Below, piece by piece: positions 1 to 11,929 of a stretch of DNA of 64,000 nucleotides. The position numbers and the translations under genes are program-made. The notes beneath the pieces are model-generated. The model had not been told where the DNA came from, searched no databases, and worked only from the letters and a program-made list of their open reading frames with translations. This DNA comes from Clavelina lepadiformis (lineage: Eukaryota > Chordata > Ascidiacea > Aplousobranchia > Clavelinidae): contig NC_135240.1 of assembly GCF_947623445.1 (NCBI RefSeq), positions 19,406,001 through 19,470,000 on the forward strand, given 5' to 3'. Position 1 is the stretch's first letter, and each line of letters opens with the position of its first letter.

Positions 1-3000
1 CCTTCAGGAGAAACTTCAAGACTCTGCTGAGGTACGTTATTGCTAAAATTTTGATTTGCTTCGGATGTGGCCTGAGAAGCACTATCCTTGGCCACTATGG
101 GAGCAGCAACACGTTGGCTGATGCCAGACTGCGAGTCCAGACCATCTAGATAGCCCCATTCCAGCATGTTGATGTCACTTATTGGATTATCATTTACAAT
201 TTCTTCAACAAGTTGACTAAACCTACATGAAATATGAATGAGTTTGCTAAACGTAACGACCATGCTGTGACTAAAAAGACCATGTCACCTTAGTATACTA
301 AAACATAAAAGGCCAGATAATTTCCTGCCTTTGTTTCTTATCCTGTACTCTGCACGTCAGGCATCCAGTATGCAGGAATAGTATCAACCGTATCATATTT
401 GTTATCCTCGGACAGAGGAAAGTAGTAACACGACTTAAACCAGGCAATGATTTTTCTTCGGTTGAACCCCGGTTACCGAGCTAGCCTTTATGCAAGTTCC
501 GATCGATACAAACATTTTTTATATCAAATTATCCGAATTTGGAAATGTTCACCAGGAGCAAGCTTGATTAAGGACACATGAAAAGTTTGGACTTTTGAGT
601 AACAATATAAAAGTGTAATTTCGACCAATCAGAGGTCAGTATGACCAGTGTTGTTTTTCAGTCAGGGAATTATCTTAGCGAATGGCGCGTTGAAACTTTC
701 AGCTTTCACGCATAAGTTAGGTTAACATGTGCTTGAAAATTGATGAAATTTGATTTTTTAATCCAAAATTCTAGTCTTGACTTTAGCAAGCTATTGCAAG
801 ACATGTTAATTTATTAAGATGTCATGAAATAACTTGAACCAATGCTTGTAGGTTGAATTGCCTAGGTTTAATCGTAAGTTGGTTAAGTTGTCCAGAGTTG
901 AATCGTCCGCGGGTTGAATTGAATTAACAGCAATTAAAAATGCATATATCGCCAAGAACGTGGTGCAAAATTTTTTATATCCAGAAACGGGAGATCTTTA
1001 GCTGAATTCCTACGAATACAGCAGCACCTAGGTAAAATTTCTAAGGAATAATTTACAGTGTAATCTTGCTCTTTAGTGGGCGGCACTAGAAGTTATCTAA
1101 CACAAAATTCATTCCTCTCATGCTTATTCAATAACATAAAAATAACGTACTGAGCATGGTTTTGATCCATTTCTGTTGCAACATTGGCTCTGTGTTGAGG
1201 TGCAAGTAAGCCTGACATTTGGCGGCATAAATCGGCCTTTACTGCGTTGGCAATGTACTATGAAAAAATGTTAATACATTTATCATTCATATAATATATT
1301 TTGTATTTGTACACGGATTGTATGCATATAATAAATGATGATATATATGAATTGAACGAATAATTTAAGACAGGCAATAAATGATACAATACATGGAAAT
1401 AATAAATTTCTACCAGAACAACAAATTTTGAGTAACGTACAACGATCTCCCAAAGTTGTTGCTGTCTGGTTTGTTGATAGTCTCGCATCTTCGTACAACA
1501 ATCATGAATGTTTTGTTTCATCTGCAAAACCTCAGGTACTCTATCTTGAAGCTTTTGATGACATTCCAAAAGATTCCTTAAACAAAGTGTGTTAGGTCGT
1601 TAGCAGGGCATATAAATACTCAACATTGATAATAAACATGAAGTAACCGCTCACTTGAATAAACACACAAAGGTATTGATTTTGAACTTTATATTGCATC
1701 TACTGCCAACTCAAAACAAAAATAACGAATTTTCACCTTGTTTGCTCTCCAATGGTTTTTAAAGTATCAACAAAGAATTCTTTTAATGGACAAACAAACT
1801 TTCGCGCATAGTCTTTCATAGTTTCTTGCAATTCTTAAAAATTACCAAGCATAAGTCAATATACTCAATAGTATGATATAGAATCATCACGTCTCACAAC
1901 ACAACCATATAGTATTCACATTACCGGTGACAAGATTGGCTTGTTGGTTTATTTCTGAATGATGTTGACTTGCATTTCGAATTTTCAATTTAATGCTGTT
2001 GTGCATTTGATGAGAGACCTTCACCCTTCCAACAAATAAATGTTTAACTTTTGCATTGCAGACAACAACAAGAAACACATGACAAACTCTTAAACTATGA
2101 GAGTGAACTCTATTGGAAGTAATTTTGGTTTTATTAACAAAAAGTCATAAAATAACAGGGAAAAATGTCTGCCAGTCGCATACTTGTCATTCAATTTTAG
2201 TTTAGTTTTTTCAGCAAAATCATTTGCTCTTTTGAGTAAACCATTAGCTTGGGACAGGTCAGCAGAGACAGAATTGTGTAGTTCACCAGCATGTTCAGCC
2301 ACAGATCTCCATTCTTTAAGCTCTTGACGTTGAAGATACCACTCATTCATAACTTTATCAAAATCATCATCTACAAACATCAATGAACAAATTCAATCTC
2401 TCACAAAATAAATGTAAAAACATTGGTTATTTCTACACAAGTTGGATACAACTGATTATAATATCATATTGGACATCCCAGTTTTTACTTGTGAGTGATT
2501 TGTATATTTTGCTATATTTCGGATGAAAATCAGATATGTCAGATTTAAAGTGGATGTTCATGTTCTACGACCATTGACCTGCATTTCTAGGCAGTTTTTG
2601 GGGACTGAAAAGGTCTCTTAAAGTGAGGGGCAAGTCCAAATAAAAGTTGATTTTAATTGAAAGAACACTACTCACTCAATATTCTGGTAAAATATCTTTG
2701 AAAAAAGTTCTTGGATAGATAATTGTAAGCAAAATAAAATCGCAAAATTGGCCTTAATTTTGACATAGATGAAGGCTCTTGTGATGTCATAAGTATTCAG
2801 AGACAACATTCGCAAATTTGTAAATTTAGCAATACCTACTGTATATCACGGATGTATCTGTTGCAGCTGTATAGATTGCTCTAACTGCCAATAACTTGAT
2901 TGGTTGACAGCCTATAGGCCTAGCCCAACCACGACAACCAGTACAGCACCGGTTTGATGAGAAGCCTATGCTTTCCAAAGGATACTGTAACTTTACAGAT

Positions 3001-6000
3001 GCAAATGACTGGGCTACTGTATTTTTATGTTTAAAACAATTGTAATTTATTCAATTACAATACTTCATGTTGCTAATTTCTTCACATGATGCCTAATTGG
3101 ACATAGGCTAAACTCCTATGACCTAAATATCTGACTTCAGCTGACTACCGCGCAAAGAAAGCAACAGCAGTAGCATGTTGTCAAGTAACTGGACTAATGT
3201 ATGACATACAAGAGCCTACTGCTGTGTCACAATGAAGGCCAAAAACTGATATCTTTTTGCGATTTTTCTTTGCTGATCACTACCTAATCACAACGAATTT
3301 TTCAAAAATATTTTACCAGAATGCTCAGTGAGTAGTGTTTTTCAATATAAGATCAACTTGTTTTTGGGCTTGGCCTTCACTTTAATGTTCTCCGATGGTC
3401 TCTCAAATATTAAATTGCAAGTATGTATACAGCAGAAAATTATCAGTTAGTCTTTAAAAGTCATGGCTTCTTAAAACTTCTCATAGGTGCAAAAGCCTAA
3501 CCTTAAAAAACTGTCTATGGCTATGTTTTCGCCAAAATTAGATATAGGCCTATACTACTAGTACTATGGAAGACAGGGCACTACCTGTAAGGCCTTCTTC
3601 TTCGAGCTTGGAATACTGTTCAATGTCACCATGCAGTGACAACTGATTCGGTTGTAGATAGCCCATAAAGAAGAACTGACTTTTCATCAATTCTTTAAAC
3701 AAAATATAAATTTGGAGAAACATAAAAACAGATATCAAAGAAAGATGTAAAAATGTTTTGAAAAGGCTTACCTCCAACTTCTGAATTGCAGTAGGTACAC
3801 CGCTTCTGTATGCTAATGACTAACGCCTGAAGTGAGCAGATAGATGAGGAACACACTTTGCCCTGGTTGCAAATGAAGTTGGTTGAAGCATTTAAGATAT
3901 TTCGTGCTTCTCGTTGGTTAAATTTTATCTGTTCATAGCAAGAAGCACCACGTTTCAAAGAAATGAAGCAAACAATGTCTAATATCATTTGTGCCCTTAT
4001 AAGTCTTTACCTACCAACTACCACGATATGACTATCTAACCATTTTCATTCGATCATAAACCTTACAAAAGTACATGGTATTTTTTTCAGAAAATCATAT
4101 CTTGTGAATAACAGAGATACCATATTTTGCTTACGGTTAGTTACTATGTGCAGGGTATTGTGTATCTTGAATAGTTATAACACATTTAGCAGGTATTCTA
4201 AAAAAATTGATAAGCTTTGTTGCTTATGGTAACCAGAGAAGTCAACTACTACTTTTGGAAATCTCAATTAAGCCTATCAAAAACAAAAACAGGAACATTG
4301 CGGTACGTACTTTGCAATTGGTCACTTTTCTTAATACATATTCTAAAATGAGGCACAGCATGATAAAGATTACACGGGATATATTTCTTTAATGGAGCAT
4401 ACTGTGGATTATAGAGCATACAATTTTCATGCAATGTAGTTGGATTTTAAAACCAAAAAATGTAGTTTTTTACTGCAAAGTTAATGGTACGTACCCTGGG
4501 CTCAGAATTTAATCTAACTACATCTGAAGGTAGAGAAATTTGGGGAGCGTCATACATCTGATGAAGGGGATACACATAAATAGTCCATCCATCAGGGGAC
4601 TGTGAAAAACACAAACAAATTGTAGTGAGCAGTTGAAAAGTTACCATAACAACCACTAATCATCTAGAGATATTATAATAAGTTAATAACTGATCTTTGC
4701 CAAATCTCAGATTATTCAATACGTATATATACCACTTTATGGACTAAATAAAAAAACGCATTTTATTGTAGCACGAACCGGTTCCTTCCAACATTGATCA
4801 ACAGCTTTGACAGTAGGATTAGGTGCAACACCATTCTTAAACAAAAGCAAACTTTCAAGTGTGTTGGTCCGTTTCCGAATGATTTCCGTTAAGCCAGGCA
4901 TCTTCATAGAGGCTGTAGCAGGAATTGAAATCATCTCATTGCACTGAGTGTTAAAAACTTGAATGTGCTACATAACACAAATGTTTGGTTGGTAACTACA
5001 ATGACTTTATGTATAAAAAGCATTGGTTTTTACAAAAACATCAGACAAAGATCAGTAAAATTCGGCAACATAAAACGGAAAGAATGTTTCTTTGCATGTT
5101 AGTTAAACCAAATCTGATTAACAAATATGTTACCTAACGCCCAACAGTGTATTAATTGGCTGAAACTAATAGCAAGGGGGAAACAATCCAAACAACCACG
5201 ACAAGTTAAGTGTATCCAATAACAGTGATAAAGTGTACTAAAAAGAATACACTGATCTATTGCATTTCACAGATATGCTATATGCAATAGTGGAACATAA
5301 GCTTGATTATTACAGAGGTTTGACTGTTTCAATTATAACTGTCATTAGACTGAAACTTTTTGAACAATACAGCTTTCAACTCTATTAAATATTCTTCTAA
5401 CTTGACTCAACAATAATAAAAACATCAAAGACAAAAAAAACAGGGATAGTTAGTTTCCATTATTTTGAAGCTGTCTTATTAATATGAATTAGTAGAATAA
5501 TTTTATTGGTTAAACTTGTGATGCTTTGCAGTTTCATCTACATAATAAGTTAAATGCTTTTTAATCAGGAAGTTAATCCTAATATCAATTTTTCTAAAAA
5601 GACTTACTTTCTCCTGAAGAATTTCCTGTAATTGTGTGTACCAGCTTTCTCCCATACCTCTTATGGTTGGCTCCATTCTAAGCATGATTTGTAACCAGCC
5701 TTCCAATCTCGCAGCCAAATTGGCATTTAGAGCATGTGGCCGTGGAATTTCCGACAAATATCTGAAGTCGCTTTCTAAATTTTAGAAAAATAAAACATAT
5801 ATAGCCGTTTTTATTCCATTCAGCATTTACAAATTTACTATGTAATATGATTTTAAACACAAAATAATTATTACCACTGATTTGAATGGTGCATATATGC
5901 TCATCACCCTTATGAGCTTTAAGTGATGGCAAAGCCTGTACTGCATCAATGTGAGGGTAGAATGGTCTTCTACCAGTGATACATTCAAATGCAACAAGGC

Positions 6001-8686
6001 CAAAGCTCCAGAAGTCCACAGTTTCATTGTACCTCAAATTTGGGGAAAAGAATTCAGGAGCCTAGAATTGAAAAATTCATGCTGGTAACAAAAAGAAAAA
6101 AATCATACCAAAACAAATTTCACAATTCATTAGAAGTTCCAATGAAATTCCAGTTTAAAATACATCAAGCACATTGATCAAAAACTTTGTATGATTTCAA
6201 AATCAACATACCAGATAATGAAGTGTCCCCACAAAGCTGGTACCACAGCTATACTGGTTAAGATCTTTTGCGTAACCAAGATCAATTATTTTGTATTGAA
6301 GTCTGCCTCCATCCAAGTGTTTCATTACAATGTTTTCTGGTTTTAAATCCCTGACAACAGTATAATATACTGTCTTTTAAAATAAATTTAAACAAACAAT
6401 CAACATACAACCAGTGGCAATCATGCAAAGCTGCCAAAAGGCACCACAGCAAGAGACAACTTTGAAAAATCTGAGCTAGATATTATGATATAACAATAAT
6501 GGTATAATATTAGTAAATAAATTAAAACATTATTAACCTGAAGAACTGAGTCTCAAAAGCAAACAAAGCAACGTCAAGACAAACTTAATATAAATTGTGA
6601 AAATCTATTTTGCCTGAAAATTAACAAAATAATTATAACTTTTAAGGTTGTTACCTGTGTATGATATGTTTTTTATGAAGAAAACTAATGGCAGACCCAA
6701 TATCATTCAGCAAGCATCTCACTTGAAATTCAGAAAGTCCACAACAATTTTCTGGCTCACTTAACATCTTGGTATAAAAATACAGGGTTCTTTAAGATTT
6801 TAAACTGATGTATCTGTGAACCAAACTAACTTAAAAAATCAATATGGAAACAATATCATTAATCCTGCATAGTATCCAAAAAAATTAAAAAATAAAATAG
6901 TCAGGTTAATTGAAACAAGGATGTACATTTATAAAAAATAAGAAATCATTGCAAACCAAATTTTAATAGACCCAAGTTCAATTTTTATTTTTTCTGGTTA
7001 TATGTAAACGCTTCCCCTGGCACATGCAGTAAGTTTATTGTTGTTGTGCCACGTAACTTGCATAAACGTGAAATTTAATAGGTCACAAAGCAGAATGAAG
7101 CGCAGTACACATTAGCAATTAGGACTTTAGTTATAAGACACTCTACACTCCTTTGGCATAATTCTAATACAGTACAGTCCATTTAATATGACCACCCGCT
7201 TTATAGGAGCATTTTGGTACAGTCCCGAATGTTGCCATATAAAAGTCTTCATTTACTACGACCACTGTCCAGTTTTAAGATATTATGACCATCACTTTTA
7301 AATTTTTCTTTCAATTTTGCAAAGTGACAATGAAACTTGTGCCACATCCTTCCTCAATTCACTGACTTTAATGTTAATGAAGTAAATGATAAATTGCATG
7401 CTTTTTTGGCATGATGTGCCTAAATTTCATCAATCCTGGTGTGGTTGAGTATTGTAGCAGTTTCGGTTATTGTAAACATTTGAATATTATGACCAAAATG
7501 GTCTGGTCAAAGGTGGTCATAAGAAAGAGAGTCTACTGCACTCTTGTCTGTTTCAAGATTGGCATATTTCCAATACTTGCAACTGCTTAAGTAATGCAAC
7601 ATTGTGCATAACAACCTAATTTAAACTCCAAATTTATGAACAAAAATTAGCTACCAAGCAGTGGCAGATCTAGCCTAATTGTTTCAGGTGTTTCAACTCC
7701 TCCCTTTGAGGATTAATTGAATTTCCCAAATGCTTTCTTTGCCCATTTTTTGCGCATATTATTCAGCCAAAATAATCCGGAAATATAAAATATCCGGTAA
7801 AGTAAAGAACAAGTTTTGCGATCCAGCAAGTTTTTTTTTGTATACTTATTTTGAGGATCAAAATGTTTCAAGTTAGTATACATGTTACGTTAGTTTCCCT
7901 TCTGATGTATATAGGTAACATAGGGATATTTATTGATAGATGTCAGATTTCACTGTGTAAACATTCACAACTCACCTTTCTTAGGTCACCCTTTTCGCAG
8001 TACTCCATACCCAAAGCTACATAATTTCTAACATAATTATCTTGGATTTCCGTGGGCACATCATGATATTTTACAATACCAGGATGATCCAACTTCTTCA
8101 TTATTTCAACCTATAATATTTCAATAAAAATGAAATATGGTGTCAATAAGAGCCTGCAGATACCTATTACACAATATGAACAGTAATGCCCATAATAAGC
8201 ATATAGAATTACAGTAGAACTTCTCAATCTGAGGCCCATGAGACATTTTTAGCAGGGCACACTCTGACCAAAACCAACCCAAACACATTAAACTTTAATA
8301 AACGTTACACAAATATACGAAATGATAAATAATCACTTGAGTCAATTCAACAGAGGAACATTTAGAAACGCTTACGATAGAAATATCATTTCCTTTTAAT
8401 ATATGCCCTAAAACACCATCGAATAACTAAAAGGGCAAATATAATTACAACGTAAAGCCAAAAAATTCAAGTACCAGGTTTGTCTTAGTATGCAATATAA
8501 CTTTACCTCTGTTTGCCACCTTTTCAAGCTTCTTTCTTGCAACTGTTGCTTGCACATTTTTACAGCAATTTTTTCCTTACTCTTCACATTTTGCCACAAA
8601 GACACTTGCCCAAATCCGCCACTTCCCAGTATTTTCAAATTTTCCCAAGATCCATATGCCATTGGTTTGGCCATTGGTTTAGCCAT
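1..8686 (-). CDS. IkappaB kinase (IKK alpha/beta type), 3' end beyond the window
   Basis: Serine/threonine kinase that phosphorylates IkappaB to release NF-kappaB (family knowledge). Exons read on the minus strand: 8686-8507, 8110-7976, 6767-6655, 6350-6212, 6061-5875, 5774-5608, 4967 to ~4755, 4599-4495, ~3970-3772, 3692-3585, 2370-2184, 2025-1925, 1833-1737, 1576-1441, 1257-1151, 222-1. Kinase landmarks: glycine loop GSGGFGQV at residues 21-28, Lys43, HRD with Asp144, DLG (normal for IKK) at 166-168, activation-loop serines 177 and 181 in SCGTS, then APEF. A ubiquitin-like domain containing VFLF follows, then a long helical scaffold/dimerisation region. Phases agree at most junctions. Joins between exons 7/8 and 8/9 are unresolved: the frame meets a stop at about 4738 with no good donor. 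The ATG at 8686 fits the kinase start; residues 2-9 hold a duplicated AKPM. CHUK versus IKBKB cannot be decided. Confidence 0.93.
2618..3385. mobile_element. TTAA-flanked foldback MITE (piggyBac-like target site)
   Basis: Lies in the IKK intron between exons at 3585 and 2370. The arms at ~2622-2800 and ~3185-3381 are imperfect inverted repeats of about 180 bp; both carry the block ACACTACTCACT and the block ATTCTGGTAAAATAT. The outer ends read TTAA-AGTGA and TCACT-TTAA, so TTAA flanks both sides at 2618-2621 and 3382-3385. Duplication of TTAA is typical of piggyBac-type insertion. No transposase reading frame is visible, so the element is non-autonomous. Confidence 0.72.
7170..7538. mobile_element. 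pogo/Tigger-like MITE
   Basis: Lies in the intron between IKK exons 2 and 3. The left end begins CAGTACAGTCCA and the right end finishes GAGAGTCTACTG, so the termini are CAGT...ACTG, preceded on the left by TA (the right flank is CA, perhaps mutated). Both ends continue inward into TATGACCACC or its complement. This matches the organisation of Tc1/mariner-pogo derived MITEs, about 369 bp long. No coding sequence is seen. Confidence 0.55.
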
Positions 8687-9234
8687 GTCAACAAAAACCC
8701 GATTGACTTGTTCACTTTACAATTATTATCAATTAATAATACTAATACTTGAAGACTATAATGCCATACAAAGCACATTCATCTACAAAAACGCCAGTAC
8801 AACTTTGAGTATTGCTCAATCATTTGCATTATACAAAAAATGTGCACACAGAATAATATGCTGTGCCCAATATTTTTACAAGACTTCCTGTCCCCATTCA
8901 CCTAAAAAATTACACTGCAGATTTTGGGGTGTATTTTTTGCCTTGATGAATTCTGTCAAAGATAAACAAGAATTTCCCTTGTTCAAAATAGATAATTTAG
9001 ACAAACATGTTTCTGCAGACTATAGCTTATTTCTCTATTTCAAGTGCATGTTAATTACTAGCTTTCAAGATATATCATAATGTATGCTGCAATAGGTAAT
9101 GCTTGCCTATGAAATATACTGAAAATAATGGAAACGTTAGTCGTGCTATCAAATGTTTTATGTAAAAATTTTGGCTTCCTTTTTGGAAAGATACTGCCTC
9201 AAAAGGAAGTTTTTTAAGTTTTGATCTAGTGTTT
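8687..9234. other. 5' flank of the IKK gene
   Basis: No gene recognised. This AT-rich stretch lies immediately upstream of the IKK start codon on the minus strand and would hold its 5' UTR and promoter. I could not identify a TATA box, an initiator, or kappaB-type sites with confidence. Open frames on the plus strand across 8490-9080 have atypical composition and overlap IKK exon 1 in antisense, so they are not called. Confidence 0.4.
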
Positions 9235-9291
9235 CTACTGACAAATAGTTCTAACTTTTTTAAACTTTTAGTTAGAACTATTTGTCAGTAG
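9235..9291. repeat. perfect 22-bp inverted repeat with 13-nt loop
   Basis: Arms 9235-9256 and 9270-9291 are exact reverse complements (CTACTGACAAATAG... against ...CTATTTGTCAGTAG), separated by a T/A-rich loop of 13 nt. The pairing stops at once on both sides. It sits upstream of the IKK gene. It could be a microRNA-like hairpin, the remnant of a small foldback element, or a cruciform-forming site; nothing in the sequence decides between these. Confidence 0.85.
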
Positions 9292-9479
9292 TATTTTGTA
9301 TTACCTAAAGGTAAAACAACTGCAGTGCAGTGCATTGGGAAGCAAAAAAGGAAAGGCCTGACTAACTTAGTCGAAGTATTTCGTTCAAAATAAGCAGCTG
9401 CGAGTTCTTAAATTAGAGAGATAGCTTAGCAGAATTTGCTAATGCAAAAAAACAATAGGATTTCATTTGCGGGGATCGG

Positions 9480-9606
9480 GACCAAGTGATATGGTATGAC
9501 AACTGATAAGGCCAAGGGCATTACAGCGGTATAGCGCCACTGGATATCGAACATACGCCCCATTTATTGTGAGGCCAACGCTTGAACCACTCGCCTACGG
9601 AACCAA
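9480..9606 (-). mobile_element. tRNA-derived SINE-like element
   Basis: Read on the minus strand, the 9606 end starts with a tRNA-like head. It carries an A-box-like stretch GGCGAGTGGTTCAAGC and, about 40 nt on, a B-box-like TGTTCGATATCC, the internal RNA polymerase III promoter arrangement of a leucine/serine-type tRNA. No full cloverleaf with an acceptor stem was found, and an unrelated tail follows (GCGCTATACCGCTGTAATGC). This organisation is typical of a tRNA-derived SINE. The ends and target-site duplication are not resolved. Confidence 0.5.
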
Positions 9607-9658
9607 AGTAAGCGAATTTTAGAATACAATACAATACGAATATAAAGTAAGCGGTATG

Positions 9659-9891
9659 TTACTGTGTTGTAACTCCATGACCGCTACCGTACTCATCCAA
9701 ACTTTGTTCTTTGCAGTTTGCATAGCCTACTGAAAGTTGCACCCATCTCATTTGCGCTCTAGCAGCATCATGTGGCGTGTTTCCCAAATTGTTTTGTGCG
9801 CGGAGCACTGCAAGCCTTATTAAGTTGACAAGAAACCTCCCATACGCAAGAACCGTCAAGTGAACAAAAGCTTTTTTCACTTAAATTGTCG
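9659..9891 (-). pseudogene. ankyrin-repeat-like fragment
   Basis: The minus-strand translation contains a stretch resembling an ankyrin repeat (HLTVLAYGRFLVNLIRLAVL, then AQNNLGNTPHDAARAQ). Compare the consensus with hydrophobic helix residues followed by N-x-x-GNTPLHDAA; here the Leu before His is missing. No start codon or clear splice sites bound it, and the frame closes within about 220 nt. It may be an exon of a decayed gene; the small open frame upstream at 10197-10310 could belong to the same transcript. Confidence 0.35.
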
Positions 9892-10196
9892 CTTTTTAAG
9901 TTTCATATAATGAACAAAATTAAGCACAATAAAAGTAACCATACAGAATTCAATAACCAACACGTCGTCTTAATCAGAGGAATGCATCTGTTTTCTACAG
10001 CGCAACAAATCTGAAAAATTTGGCTTAATATTTGATAGTTGAAATTTCATATCTCATGTAGCGTCAAATCTGGCGCGATACTTCGCTTTCGTTTGAGTAT
10101 ATCGGAAAAAACCTTATCTGCATAAGCACGTCGATTCAAACGGAAATAGCCCTCGCATAGCTTGATTCGATAATTTCTCATATTGTTCAATTAAAT

Positions 10197-10310
10197 TTAC
10201 TCAGAAATAGCTATGGGAACTTCTTCAAACTTAGCCTTCAAGAGACTATCAACTGTATTTTCTATTAAACTTTCATAATCTGTTTCTCTTAACTCTATTG
10301 GCATTTCCAT
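10197..10310 (-). CDS. short open frame or first coding exon, function unknown
   Basis: ATG at 10310 opens 37 codons (start MEMPIELRETDYESLIEN) ending at TAA, 10197-10199. The composition is protein-like (acidic, amphipathic). The end also fits a donor CTGA|GTAAAT, so it may be the first coding exon of a gene whose next exon lies at lower coordinates, possibly the ankyrin-like stretch. I do not recognise the protein. Confidence 0.3.
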   Translation of the reverse strand: MEMPIELRETDYESLIENTVDSLLKAKFEEVPIAISE

Positions 10311-10546
10311 AATCTTGAAGTAATTCTGTACCGAGTAATTATTTTCGTTCAGCAAATTTAAAAAGTGGGCTACTCAGTTAAATATTCAGTCAAGCTGCAG
10401 AGAAGCCTTTCAATGTGATTGGCTATCATATTATTCATATTTAGCAGTTTTTAACAAATTCAGCAGTTTTTGCAACTAGATAATACTTCGTGGAACCCTT
10501 CAGATTTTTTACGATATCATAAGTTCCGACGAAATAAATTGTACTT

Positions 10547-11886
10547 GTAGGGGAGACCGGGGTTAGTTGGAAAACATTTTAGGAAAATTTAAACTACCAA
10601 AATTCAGAATGATCTTCGAAACCTTTATCTAGTCTGGCATAATGACTACGCTGATCTACAACTTATTACAAAAGATTGACCAGAAATTATTACAGGTTTA
10701 CGCACAAACTTTAATTTTTCAAACATCAGTCACATTTTTCAACTAACCCCGAAGCCGGGGTTTGTTGGAAAACCACACGGGGTTAGTGGGAAAATATATC
10801 GATTTGTTATATACACAGGGTTGCCATACCGTCCTTATTTCTAAGATTTGTCCTTATTTTCAAAGGTCCGTGTCTTAGAAAATATGTTTGTCCTTTTTTT
10901 CTAAGAAATGTCCTTATTTTCACTTTCGTCCTTATTTTTAGGGCGGAGGTTCGTATTTTGGACATTTTGTCACCTTTACGATACCATTTTGTACCAAAGA
11001 GTTACCAAAATTATGAACATGCAGATAGTGTCTTGTTTTTTTTTTTTTAGGAACATTGGTTGCTTTCTCCTGTTGTACACTGTTTAAGGTGGTATTCGTC
11101 TTTCATTTTCTAGTCGTCCTTATTTTTGAGTTGAGACTGATGGCAACCCTGTATATACAGTATTCAAAAGTGTCTGTTCTTTGAATGTCAATCAATCTAT
11201 TGTGGATTGTAGCCCGACAAGTCAACAGGGAAGACAAATTTCTGCTGACAGCGTTCATATTAACACCTGTTTCACTGCCTTTTCCATTCATACTTTGGAG
11301 TAGATCCACGTTGAGTTTTGCATTTATACTCGCGCATACTTTCAATTAAAAAGTGTAGATATTTATCGATCTGTATCAAATAACAAGTTCCAACTTAACT
11401 GTACGAGGCTGTATAAGTAAAAGATATGAATTCCATCAAGCATTAATAAAATAAATTTTTACACATATGATTTTACATATTCCAACTAACCCCATTCAAA
11501 ATTTTCCAACTAACCCCGTATACACATGGGAGAGAAAACTTACTTTTTGTGTAGCCACTAAACCAGGTAATTTAATTGCCTCTGCCTTATCTGGTACCAT
11601 GGCATCTACGGTCAATATAGACTAATGAACTTTCACTTATCTCTTTAGAGCACTATGTTACACTATATTTACCAACAACTCGAATTTTAGTTCAAAGTGT
11701 AAAAAAACAGAAAAACGTGTACCACTCTTATGCTTCTGCTCTGAGACCAATAAAATTACATGGCGAATAGATAACATCGTCGTAAATCACTAAGCGGCAG
11801 TAAAGATTTACAAAGATGTTCGGGGAGTACTAAAACAGCGATTTTTCAACTAACCCCGTTTTCCAACTAACCCCGGTCTCCCCTAC
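10547..11886. mobile_element. inverted-repeat element with GGGGAGACCGGGGTTAGTTGG ends, interrupted by a second element
   Basis: The two ends are near-perfect inverted repeats of about 28 bp: GTAGGGGAGACCGGGGTTAG... at 10547 and its complement ending at 11886. A TA dinucleotide just inside each outermost base could be the target duplication. Short relatives of the motif GGGGTTAGTTGGAAAA recur inside, at ~10740-10795 and ~11480-11520. A separate 336-bp hAT-type MITE sits within it. No transposase frame is visible. Its right end lies about 45 bp before the readable GPCR pseudogene. Confidence 0.75.
10816..11151. mobile_element. nested hAT-type MITE with 8-bp target duplication
   Basis: Begins CAGGGTTGCCAT and ends ATGGCAACCCTG, giving 12-bp terminal inverted repeats. 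It is flanked by identical 8-bp copies of TATATACA at 10808-10815 and 11152-11159. An 8-bp duplication with CAGGG ends is the signature of hAT transposition. The interior is repetitive, with several GTCCTTATTTT blocks, and encodes no protein. It inserted into the older element at 10547-11886. Confidence 0.85.
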
Positions 11887-11929
11887 TGAAAACACTTTCA
11901 AATGTTCTTGTGTTGGGCTCACTTGTAAT

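Noticed and set aside
8490..9080. Plus-strand open frame of 196 codons
   Set aside because: It is antisense to IKK exon 1 at its start, has a biased Cys/Phe/Tyr-rich composition, and shows no domain or splice structure.
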